Shown in pieces: positions 34,021-45,614 of a stretch of 64,000 bases of DNA. Each line of letters starts with the position of its first letter. Positions within the stretch are counted from its first letter, which is position 1. Source of the stretch: Opisthorchis felineus (lineage: Eukaryota; Platyhelminthes; Trematoda; Opisthorchiida; Opisthorchiidae); assembly GCA_004794785.1 (NCBI GenBank), contig SJOL01005566.1:252388-316387 (forward strand), written 5' to 3'. The position numbers and the translations under genes were made by a program. Under the pieces are notes generated by a model, which saw nothing but the letters and a program-made list of their open reading frames with translations, was not told the origin of the DNA and made no database searches.

Positions 34021-37000
34021 GGTTTAAGTCGTGAGCGCGGTTGTCTACCCCTTGCCTTTTGATAGTGTTCACTCTGGAATGCTTCGTAGAATTGTGATGA
34101 AGAGGCGTCTACAGTAGACTCTCAGCTTTATCCTATCTGAAACTTATCGGCTAGCCGTTATCCCAAACGCCTTCTCGAACTTTTTATTTACTCGAACGTG
34201 AAACTGTACATCATTAACGAAAGGTCCATTCGAGTCACAATTGGTGTTATCAAACTTTGTAAATGTGCTTGCAACTCCATATGTGCTCAAGTCGATGTCA
34301 ATTTAAAACTACGCCCACTGGAAATTTGGGAGATCGCGCCTGACTGCTAACCTCCAAACGTTCCAAAACCTTTATGGGGATGTCGATCAGATTGCATCGA
34401 CTATCAAGAAAAGGGTATGCCAATATCGAACCGCCTGAAGTCTCAGTCATATTTTTCACTGAATACTTGGTATAAGAGCACCTTGGGTATTTGCTATGTT
34501 TACCAAAATTTCCCATAAGGCTACAGCTATATTCTCATGAACCCAGCAGGTCACCGTACCTTCTGTAACAACTCACCCCATCTGTAGCAACCGTGGAGAT
34601 GCTTCCCAGTAATTGGCATTGTCCTCTGTAAAAGATTATCACATGCTTGAGGTTGAGCAATCCTTTTAAGTACTTTTAGTTTTGAACTAAATAAACTTCT
34701 AGAATGCTACTTATGTTTGATTACACCGCAGTCGTCCTGATGACAAGCGAGGCGCTTGGTAATTCGTTCATGTCCAGTAAAATCGCTTTGAGTTTTTAAG
34801 TTTGTGAGATGAAGAATGATGTCATGTCAGTTTAACTGTGCTGACCGCAACGGCTCCAATTTATGTTTCAACTACCTAACTTTTATCAGGGCAGATTATC
34901 ATTTGCCGCTTAATGCGGCTTAGCTACTCCTGTTATTCTATTTACTGAGATATAGTCCATTTTGAGCTGTAGTAGCCTGCTGTATTCTTTCTGAGATGAA
35001 TTCCGTTACTGTATGTCGAAGGGGGATCATACCCAAGATGGCACACAGGCACTCACTGCTTTCCTTTCTGCAACGCGCTCAGCTTTCGCCAACCGATAAA
35101 GATTTATCTCTGTGAAGCTCACACTTATGCAAATCTATGCCTCCCCGACTGCTCAGTAATGACAACATCGACCGTCATTCCATTAGGTAGGAATCTGCTT
35201 TGAAGTTCAGTTACAAAAGCATGACGGAGAGTGAGCGTGCCCGACCGCTGGTTACGTAAAGCAGCCGTCCGGTAAGCGGGAGGTCAGAGGTTCAGTCCTC
35301 TCCCAGACGTATCTCCTGGTTCATGCTGTTCTTTGGTATCTCTTGAATAAACTATGAAAGGTAATGTCGCAACGCAGGATCTAAGAAGGCCAAATTTAGA
35401 AGTGGAGCAAATCACTGTACACGTGACAATGGGGATATATCAAAACGGTCAAAATTCTTTAGTAATTAAAATTTGACCTCGCCCGTAGCATACAACCCCA
35501 GCCGACCAGTTTGATTTACACCCGCGCCTTCCTAAAGAAATCAGTTCAAAAATCTCATCTGGTGTACGAGGAGTTTATTACTGAGGTGCACACCAAAGGC
35601 TAAACCAAAGTACCGTATAATTAGTGACTTATCATGGTCTAAGTCCTGTAATAAAGATTTTCTCTATTCATTTCAGGTGAACAGGAAATTCGAATTTTAC
35701 TCTCCTCCAAAACAAAATGCGTCCTACACATTGATACTACTGATTTTTGAGCTACGTTTATCCAATCGAAATATTTTTTTTTGCTTTCATATCAGGTTTG
35801 CCTAAAAAACGAACACTAATCAAATTCTGATGACTATTTTTTATGAAAATGTGGACATCATCGTGAAAAACAAAATATTTTTGCCAAGGTTTTCCAAGAA
35901 GATTTATGCCAAACATACACTCCAAGTTCAGGTAGTTTTTTTTCTTTTGCACGCTGGAATTTGTTCTCACTAAATTACAAATCTCTTATTCGCCTTGCAT
36001 CAAATCAGAGAGAAAGTTTTCGCACTTCGTGATTTGTGAGGTGGTACTCCTAAGTGGCCCCCGTGACCAGCCTCATTATTTTAACGCTTGTTCTATCCAG
36101 TAGCTGGCACATGCTATTAATCCCGTCCGTTATTTACACATAGACGTTATTATTTAGGTTGCCAATTTTCACTGCGTGAAAATTTTTCAGGCATCAAGCT
36201 TTACGTGAATCAAATAACTGAGGCATTTTGAATGCTTCAAATGAAAATGTTTTAAAGCCAACATACGCTGCAAAGTTATTGCAAACATATGCACGATTGG
36301 TTAACATCCGTAGCCGGATTGGCCTGTCACATCGAATCACACCGACGGATTCGGGCACACTGGGTAGTGCCACATGCGGTTTGTCATGAGCGACATGTGC
36401 GGTGTAAAGAAATGAAGAAATGAAACGGGAAGGTGAACAGGATGGGGGAGTTCTAAATCAACCTGCTTACCTAGCTGACGCCTCATTATTATTGATTGTG
36501 GATAAATGAACAGCTGCGACCCACGTTGAATGTAATGTGTCGTCTGGTGGCCTGAACAATTCATGAGGAGCATCCAAGACGAACATGAAAGTTTAGTTGA
36601 AGTTAGCCGCTACAGAACGATGGTTACAGAGATTCATCGTGAGCCTGACACGCAGGAATCTCCTGAGTCGCAGCCGGGTCGTTCATGCATGTATACAGGA
36701 TACACATATTAAATAAATTCGATACTGGTAAAAGTTTAGTATCATGAAGTTCACTACGATAGAGTTATTATAATGATATTATATGTAACGTAACGCATAT
36801 AAAATGGGGCTGAAAACCAACGGGCTAACCCGGCAGCCCAAACTAGGTACATTAAGTTGCGAACCAGTTAAGCCTTCTATTGGGCTGGATGACAGCAGTC
36901 TGTCCACCACTCAAGTTATCAGATATTCACACACGCACACAACCTGATACATAAACTTTGCAAAGAGGTTGGCTACAATGAGCAATCGAACGCAGTTCAG

Positions 37001-38879
37001 TTATAGGTAAACCAGGCAAGGAAGGGTGGTAGTTCAATGGACAAAAATACACTCTGAAATGAATGTTTGTCCTTTTGGGAAATACTAAATATATCCGGTG
37101 GATTCATGATCAGGCGTTCAATTCCTCCTAGTCAATACAAGCGGGTAAATCATAAAGCCGGAGGAATTTCATAACATGTGGGGGATCAGTAAACAGGATT
37201 TTACAATAGCGGGCTAAATCAGTATTCCCTAAACTTCCTGCCAGTTAGTGTGAGTGAACAAGCGCTATTACCGATGGGCTATGGAGGAAACCTAGGTGAA
37301 TATTCGGCTAGTTCTTCAGATTCAGAATACCTCACATGAAACATTTTGAGCGCCACTCAACGTGTTTGACCTAGTTGTTTAAACTTGTGCCACAAAATAG
37401 GGTGAGAAGGGCGCATGTAGAGTTAGACACCCATTTGCAAGTTAAGATGATGGTAAGGGATGACTCAAATGAATCTGGATCGTTTGCAGGTTGGTGAACT
37501 TTCGGTGCTAGGCCGAGATAGTGGGTTCCAAAGAGTTTCCATCAGCCACATAATTCGTGCCGTATCAGCAGTAAACTTATACTAATTTAGTTCAGGTTGA
37601 GGTTTGTGCTTCAGCTTCAAACTACTTCTGATGATTCCTCTTGACCTATAACCGCACGTCGTTATGTGTCAGTTCGACCGATCTGGACGATCGGGATTTA
37701 CAATAAGCTGAGAAAATAATAGTACATTCATGGCTGTTTCTATGAGAGTTGGTATTGACAGGAGTGAATATGGGATTGAACGCACTGAACACTGATCGAT
37801 TCACTGCTACACTGATCGTTCTCAATGAACGACGGAAATCAAACTGGAAGTGAGTAACGTCAGCCTGCGAAACGAATGAGGTATACGTTAGCGTTGGAGT
37901 GGCGTCTGCCAAGAAAGACGTCGACCGCTCATGGGGGGCGATATTATTTCTGAAATTTAAATATTTTCGACCTCTTCGTGCTATTGTGAATTGGAATTCC
38001 CAGACGTACTGACAAACTTGATATCTCTAATCGATCACTACAAAAATTGTCTGCATGTGTTGGGTCGTTCTGAAGTAATGTGCACTTTTTAGATCAATGC
38101 GAAAAGGATCAGTCCCGTAGGCGTTGATCAGCCCAGCTGGAAGCTTGCTAATAATGGTAAATTTTGCACGGTACTAACAAAAGTGGAAAATTACAGAATC
38201 CTAGGGAATCTGACAGAATCACCTGGATGATCAGACGGTTGAACAGGTGCCTTGTGTGTACATCAAACGAACAGGAATGGCTACAGTCTGAACAAACGGC
38301 AAATTAGGTGGGGTCCGTTAAACAAAGCTGCTTGAAAGGATTATCGGTGTATGAATGAAGGAATACTACCGTTTGTACAATCAATAAAGCGGGGTGATAT
38401 GAAGTGGGGCTTAGATAAAGAAATATAAATCTCCAAGTATTTCTACTATCTGACGAGCATATACGTCACCACAATCCGCAACCGGTTCCACAGGCACTTT
38501 GATAACAGTAGCTGACAACATGGGGCTCTCGCATGACCTCGATACCCCACGCGTGATGAGACTAGTATAGTGCCGAAATCTGCAGTGGCCACAGTTCCCG
38601 GTATTTAACAAAAACAAACACCTCAGTTGTCTTACTCATATGATAACCCTTGAGGCATGTAGATGCTTTGATATTATTTGAACCGGAACAATAAACCTAT
38701 GCTCATGCACGTGTAAGCCCACTCCAAAATGAACGTGAACCGGGTCAGACGAACTTCTGAGTGCAGATAATTCAGATGGTTCACTTAGTCTCAGTCTTCC
38801 CAGTTTCGCTAACTAAAACGCAATATGTCGATGGACCAAAGCACCAATGATTCATTCGCCACAAAGAACGATTGTGATC
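34021..38879. other. Unassigned, AT-rich DNA
   Basis: No recognised gene or transposon. A tRNA-like stretch at 35230-35330 has a GGTTCAGTCC B-box-like motif in a small AGAGG/CCTCT hairpin with a six-base loop instead of seven. I do not call it a tRNA gene. The remaining frames are short and unsupported. Confidence 0.45.
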
Positions 38880-38899
38880 TGAATAAGTCTGCATAAACG

Positions 38900-39115
38900 T
38901 AATACACTACTCATAAGGTTGCTGGAAATTCTCCGACAGCCCACGACCGGTTTCGCCTTTCTCGGGAATCATCAGGTAGGCGCAGTCCCCGAGTTTCCGT
39001 GAACTTTAAGTTCTACTTGAAACCAAATTACACGAAATTAGCGAAATACACACATTTGCAAGCAAATTTGGTTTTGCGGGACACTCACCTGGAACCCAGC
39101 TGAATCTCTCGCTCA
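38900..39115 (+). repeat. Dispersed repeat, copy B
   Basis: It matches copy A (26200-26460) along its length, from ATACACTACTCATAAGGTTG to GAACCCAGCTGAAT. It stands next to copy C, whose tail is inverted relative to this one. Confidence 0.75.
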
Positions 39116-39207
39116 TGATGTTTTTTAAGCAGCTGAATGTGCTGCACCAGGTCGCCTCATGTTTCAGTTGGTGCGGTATTCGAGATACCGCGATGCATGT
39201 ACAGGCG

Positions 39208-39338
39208 CAATACACTACTCATAAGGTTGCTGAAAATTCTCCGACAGCCCAAGACCGGTTTCATAAACCAGAGATTCAGCTGGGTTCCACGTGAGTCTCC
39301 CGCAAAACCAAATTTGTTTGCAAATGAGTGTATTTCGT
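39208..39338 (+). repeat. Dispersed repeat, copy C with inverted tail
   Basis: The first part (about 39208-39262, ATACACTACTCATAAGGTTG to CAAGACCGGTTTC) is in the same orientation as copies A and B. The second part (about 39277-39338, CAGCTGGGTTCCACGTGAG to AATGAGTGTATTTCG) is the reverse complement of 39046-39104 in copy B. The pair can form a hairpin stem of about 60 bp with a loop of roughly 170 bases. Confidence 0.7.
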
Positions 39339-39345
39339 TAAGTCT

Positions 39346-42300
39346 GCGTAAGCTCGTTAACTCCGGTGTGTACCGTCCCAGTCACACGCGTCGATCGGGG
39401 TAAGATTCGACCGCCATGTGGGTGTCTGTCGGCTGCACTAAGGAGTGCAGACAACTCGGGCAAACTCAGGCAACGATTTGCCACAAAAATAACCACCAAT
39501 TCCCACTGTAAATTAACTTGGTAGCTCACCTTGTCCGCATACCGACGGTGAGAAGTAAATTTGAACGAACTAGCTCATTTGACTACCCGCTCCCAAGCCC
39601 GATACCAATTTGGACTTCGCTTACTCGCCGAGTGATTCAAACTTTTTGACGAGTTAGGTACAGTCTGAGTGCATACGTAACCCGCTGAATGCACAGAGTT
39701 GTTGTGGCCAATATCTCATATAAATCTACTCATCAAGATAGGGTTTCGATTCGATCAATACACTTCTTCTAGCAGCAAATTCGGTTACATTAGAAGTGCG
39801 GCTGCATTTCGGCCGCATCATAGTATTGGAAGAGTGTTGCACCAAGGGTTATCGGGTTAAAGAAACACCACAAATTTCTAGGTTGAATCTTGGGGAACTT
39901 TTGTGGATATTCTAGTTTTCTTCCTCAAGTTTGACTTAGGCATGCAAGTATTTTAACTTCGTAAAGCGTGAGGTGATCCCACGTCATTTACTCATCTGAA
40001 CAGGAGCGTACACTTGGTGCACACATGAGATATTTCTGCTTTATCATAACCGACCACTAACGACCAAATGTCGACGTACCGAGTTCTTGTCTGGTAGGCT
40101 GTTCCTTCTGAGGGCGCTGGTTAGAACAGGGCAACAGTGGCAATCTCTTGGTATTCGATAGTTCAGTACTAACCACTGGACTTCGCCTTGTCCAAAGACG
40201 TGCAACAGGCTTGTATCTATCATCAACCCAAAACCCTGTTATTAAGCTCGAAAGTATCAACTGATTAAGCTCCCGTTGAATATGCCAACACGAAGATTTG
40301 TGACTCCATGAGTTCTGTCCAAAATAAGACCCATTTTCTGTTTCGGTAGCCGCATGCCTCCGGAAGTTTACAGAGTACGGAAAACTGAGGATATACACTC
40401 CAGCAATATTTTATCACTTACATGTGCATAGATTGTGCACTGTATTCAAGTGGCTTTCTAAAAGTGTGAGGGAAAACTACTGTTCTACCCCAAAAATTGT
40501 GTGATATGCCTAATTTGTGAGTGCCCTGATAATTATTAAACTGACCTTACTTTGTGACGACCCTTGGCTTGTAAATTTACCACTTTTAAATGGTCAGTAT
40601 TTTTTCACGTGCTGATTGATTCCAGCAAAAGAAGCCTGCACAACTTAGAGCCAACCTTTTGACCTCTGTTGAGTCACCCAGGCAAAAGGTATTCATTTTC
40701 CTGTGTTGCGAAGAGACTTCATTGCTTGAGTCATTGCCAAGGTTACCATGCGATAGTTTGCATATAAAAACAACTGAAGAACTGGATTTCTCACCTACAC
40801 TTTTGCACTTTAATTCCTGGTTGCTCCGATGTGCCTTGCAACTTGTAATCGAATACCTTCACCGCTGAACTTTACTCCAAAGCGAAGAAGCATTCACTAA
40901 GCGGCTTCTTCGAGCTTATCCCTCGGTGACTTCTGTAACATGGAATATACGATCCCAAACTGTGAGGAGAATACGGTAGGCGAACGAAGGTATGTTTAAC
41001 CACTGTTGTTTTAGCTACCGAACAAAGAAATACGCCTTTCTTAGTTCTTTGCTGTACGAAAGATCCATAGGATATCGGTGGGCCGAAAAATTTTCTTCCT
41101 GGGGGTATCACTTGTTGGATGTTCTTAATAAGACTTGAATGTTCTGTTTTTTGTGTGGTTTGCTGTGCACGCTGAACCTGAGACAAAGTAAGATCACTCT
41201 TAGTTGGATATTCGGTAAGGAGAGGACTTACAACTCTTTTGAGAATATTCAATGAACCAGCGGCCTGAGAACGATAAGACAGACATGGGAAAGAGCCCTC
41301 TGCGATGTCCGTTGATAAGTTCAAGCAGGAAAGAAAAGCCTCGTTTGGTTGAGCCTTTCATGATCCAACCCCATCTTCATGGAATGTAAATTTCGACAGA
41401 AAGCTGGGTAATCATTTGTTTCAGTGTGAGGATCGTTTACTAGTTAGGTAAGATAATTGGTCTGTTCAGCTGAAATAGTTTTTCAAGTAGGTCTGATACT
41501 GGTTTGAGGAAGAATTACGCCAAAAGTAAATTCAACTGTTTGGCGTGTGGTCCTGAAGCCATGAAGACGATCTTGTTAAGCGAAGGATCACTTGACTAGC
41601 CTTACTTGGAGGGTTTCAGTGCCCTCGAACTATTTAGCACTTTCCCTTCTGGGTATATGTAGAAGAAGCAAGCATTTAATCCTTGGATGACCGTTTGATT
41701 TGTTGAGTTATTTTCTAATGCCTCAAGTCACCACTTATCTAATAGTTGAAATAGTACAAGTTAAGCGGTAGGGTTACAAAATGAGCTCTTTCAACGCCGT
41801 AGGCATTTTGTATGGACAGCCAGCTGACCTGCAGATCAAAAGGTTAACTGGTTAAACGCAGCCGCCTCTGCGTGAGCAGATCGTGTGTATCAGGCGGTCA
41901 CTGGAAGAAATCACACAAAGTGCTTCTGAGAAGATAGGGATGGATTGCGTTGGTGTTTTTTGACAGACCTTGAGGTTATGCAGCGGAATATATTGGATGA
42001 AGGACTAGACAACTTGAGAATGGTATATTCCCCCTTGGAGTCACCAGGTCAACCAGAAGCGCTGTCGACTCAAATTTGGTCGTCGCAGGTCACGTTGTCT
42101 GCCCCATAGAAGCGTTTCGCGTTATCCACCGGATCCCGTTCAGACTGCCGAAGTCGAGCGCTTAGCTTGCATTGGTCCTGTGAGGTACTATCTAACATAT
42201 TCGCGCAGACGCGATGGCATCCTTCGACTCTACAGATCAGCCTGTTCTGCTACTCCATTGCATGACTCAACTCGGTTACTAACTCTACCCCTTGGTTGTG

Positions 42301-43451
42301 GCTGTTTTAACCATTTAACCGTTAGGCAACCTGGAGACGACGTCTCGAAAACAATATGTTCGTCAGCTGTCTTCTTAGGCCATTTGATTTCCCCACGGCT
42401 GTCTGTTAAATGTGGATGTCCTTTTGTAGAAGTTCTTTACTTCACTAAAATAATTCCTCCTGTCTGGTCGGACTTGGGTATCGAGACCACCATTGTGTGC
42501 TAAATCCATATTGACACAAAACACAACCACACTGCTGCCCTAAGCTTGCAGTCATACCAAACATTTCTGTCATCATTTATCATCACAGTGCAATGCAGAA
42601 CAAGTGATCAACTTTTGAAGAATTCAAGTGCCCTATTCACGTGTGGGTGCTCATGAGTTCATTCATTGTAGGTTTACAATATACATCACACGAATACATA
42701 ATTTAATCAGCAGGTATACTAGAAAACGACAAATGCCTTTCATTAGTGTCAGCCAAAGATAATCGCACACTGACGAACACGGGAGGTTTTTCGATCATCT
42801 AGAATAGCCGCTTCTGTTCAGAAAAACAACGGATTTTCAGTATTAGACCAGCGAAGCAATGGTTATGTGAACGTTAGTCTCACTTCAAACAAAAGACTTC
42901 AACCTCCTGAAGTATGGTAGAGTTCTTCCACCCCTATAACGGACACTTTTGTGCCGTAAGTATACGCGTTGGCCTAGGCAATTTTGGTAATAGCAATGTC
43001 AGTCACTGATACTTTGTTCAGGCAAACCGGTTAAACGCATCCGCACACGAAAGATACAAGAAGGTATTTGTCATCTTGTTAGTGTACGACCAAACGAGTT
43101 CCACGAACGACAGAGTAAAGGTAACATGGATTCCGTTCTTTAAGGACTCGCACTGGTCAAAATATTAACCAAATGTGAAAAAATTTATCGAGAAACAGCC
43201 GATGAGTTTATATATAATCCTAATCGCTGGAGATTTCAAAGCGCAAATAAGCCGTCTCAGGCCTTCCATCCTCCTTCCGCTGAACAGCCGTGGAACCAAA
43301 CCGAGCATGTAGCCATTAGCTGCCGGCGGTGAGGCTCAACCGACCATTCTGGAATATGTATGCTCAAAAGTTTTTGAGTCACGTATTAGAAAAAATAACT
43401 GATGCTGTGGCAGTGGTCTATTATGAAGATGGCGCACTTTTCTGTTCCGAC
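39346..43451. other. Unassigned DNA
   Basis: I recognise nothing here. The longest frames are 41324-40872 (-, 150 codons), 40398-40057 (-, 113 codons) and 42180-42503 (+, 107 codons). Their predicted proteins have no signal peptide, membrane span or known motif, and I found no matching pair of splice sites to extend them. Confidence 0.4.
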
Positions 43452-44708
43452 TTAACTGGGTTGTTCGAACTTATTTGGGAACAAGAACGCGTTCAACACA
43501 CCTCTAGCCATAAAAGTCAAACGAAACCTCTGTTCTAACGGTAAAGCTGGCAGCTTGGCGCCTGTCATAAGGCTGCTACTAGCTTCAGTAATAGTTAGAC
43601 GCTTAACCGTGGCACGTGAAATGCAGATCTGAGAGGGACAAGTTGGATTTCTTTCGGGGAGGGTGTGCACTTATCACGTCTATTTCTTAGGCCGCGTCAT
43701 ACATACCGCCTACCAACACTCGCCGTTTTCTCCTACTTCAAAGGGCCCCTTGGATCAGCAGACAGGTGAGTTCTTCGAAATATACTTTGCCAGTAAGTAA
43801 TGCCTCTGATGTTTCTAAAAATATTGTCACTACACGAATTATCAAGGCACGGGAACCTCTGTAATCTTGCATTGTTTGCGGCGTCAGAAGAGTTTAACTG
43901 GAACTGACGGACAGATTATAAGGTAACTGTATCATCTGTCTTGCTGTGTGATTGTGAAACTAGTCACTGGCTAAACGGGGTTTGTACAACCTCACTTGTG
44001 CGTGTTTCCTAGAAAGGCAACAGCCATATATACTATCCATTTCCATATGTATCACCTGGTATGCCACGATTATACTTCAAACGGAACCAAAGTTAGAGTA
44101 ATACGGAATACAAACAAACACAATACCCATCTTTAAAAAATGGACTATTTAATCCAAGAACCATTCAGCTGTCGCACAAAACCAAATATGCGATCGACCC
44201 TCGAGAAGGGACCTCCCCCCAGAGGGAATTGCTTTGATAGGGTCTCACAGGGCATTCTTCAATCATACGGAAGTCCTGACGAGTTCTTTTTCCATAGATG
44301 GTTGTTACACAATTAAACACAAGGAAGTACGTGCAGGCACACAAGTTTGACGGAAAATCAAACAATGGCAATTAACAACAGGTGGTTGGTTAGCAGGCGG
44401 AGAGGACCCACCCTAATTGGTTGATACTCGAACGAAAATGTGGACAATTGGGCAAATGGAGGAAGTGTGACGAAGGGCACTTTGACTCTAAGCATCTCAA
44501 TGAAGGAAGCCAGACGAATGCTTCTCCAAAGAGCGCTCAATTTTATACTACTCATGAGTAGCCCAGGATTGATAGAAAATATCACCGGCATATCGCACAC
44601 GGTGATCTGATTTTGAGGAGGTTTCAATCTGAAATGATAGCCGTCAGATATCGACAAACACACATTAAAGAGCGAAACGACCAACATCGATCCAGGAAGC
44701 CAAAACAA
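43452..44708 (-). CDS. Candidate secreted protein, two exons (unrecognised family)
   Basis: Exon 44708-44412 starts ATG and encodes a signal-peptide-like N-terminus (FWLPGSMLVVSLFNVCLSIS), then a hydrophobic, beta-rich 75 residues ending QPIR before a GTGGGT donor. Exon 43628-43452 follows a good acceptor (gtccctctcag) in matching phase 0, encodes 58 residues (ICISRATVKRLTITEA to FPNKFEQPS) and ends in TAA. Joined length is 157 residues. The alternating hydrophobic pattern could suit an extracellular beta-sandwich, but I recognise no family and no cysteine pattern. It lies about 750 bp downstream of MRPL19 on the same strand. Either exon may be a chance frame. Confidence 0.3.
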
Positions 44709-45454
44709 GAAAGAGGCGAGGACTGAGTGGGATAAGATAGGGGAATGTGAGGTGCATTCGCATCACTCGGATGATTTATTGCACTCATTATTGTCTTGGT
44801 CAACCTATTTAGCCTTCTTCAACACCCACAGTAAAACTTAGGTAACATGGCCCAAAAATTCATTGTTACCTAAGGTCGCTTCCAAGCTGTTTGACAATGG
44901 GTTTTCCAGTGACAACTCTGTGCAGCCGTCTACTGCTCTCACCGTTGTTGTCACCGAACGGAGAAGCAACACAACTCGCTAAGATAGGGGATCAAAATGA
45001 TGTTTCAGGGTTGTAAAGGCAGAAGACATCGTGGATGGGGAAAAAGCTAGATGGAAGGAGACGTTTAGAGGGACTGGTGTATATGGAAACTGGTCAAACG
45101 AACGCTCAGATACGAACCTTAAAACCTTGAGTAAAATAGGATCTCTAGCTAACTGTGTGCATTTTAGGCACAGAATTTCTCTGCTATTGAGGGTGTGTCG
45201 TGATGCGGCCCTCGGTTCCGCGCCACGCATGGTTCACCAACACTGCTAAATTTTCGCTTAGTCGGTTCTTTTGAAAACTTAGTTGAAAAGCACTGAGGGG
45301 TTGTTTACGACAAACGTATCAAACAATTGAATTACTGTATTGAAACATCGTTCCCTTCAAGATCGACTAGAAGAGCTAGGAAAGTGTGTATTCCATTGAG
45401 TAGGACAAGAAAGTTATGTACACGTGAAGCGCGTCGACCAGCGCGCCACAAAAG
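44709..45454. other. Gap between the secreted candidate and MRPL19
   Basis: No gene recognised. A minus-strand frame at 45230-44979 and a plus-strand frame at 45031-45249 overlap and have no motif. I found no AATAAA just after the MRPL19 stop. Confidence 0.35.
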
Positions 45455-45614
45455 TTAACCAGTACTGCGGGTTAGAATATTGTCACCCAACTTTTGGGAT
45501 TGGTAGCGTTCAAGCAATTCGCGTCGACGCTGCTCATGATGGCGAATGAGATCTTGATGGTGAAGGTAAGCATCACCCAGTGCTTCTTGCCTGTCTTCCA
45601 AGCATGGGCGTGAC
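45455..45614 (-). CDS. MRPL19: MRPL19 exon 6 (C-terminus)
   Basis: The acceptor cttttccaacag and the phase fit exon 5 exactly (CG + G). Encodes SRPCLEDRQEALGDAYLHHQ, an Arg/Glu-rich helix HHEQRRRELLERYQSQKL, and stops with TAA at 45457-45455. It has no clear homology to vertebrate C-termini but the frame stays open for its full length. Confidence 0.6.

Noticed and set aside
35225..35335. tRNA-like sequence with GGTTCAGTCC.
   Set aside because: The T loop has six bases, and I cannot fold acceptor and D arms. Not called as a tRNA gene; at best a SINE remnant.
40872..41324. A 150-codon minus-strand frame.
   Set aside because: No recognised domain, and no donor or acceptor that would join it to anything. 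Kept only as a note in the gap entry.
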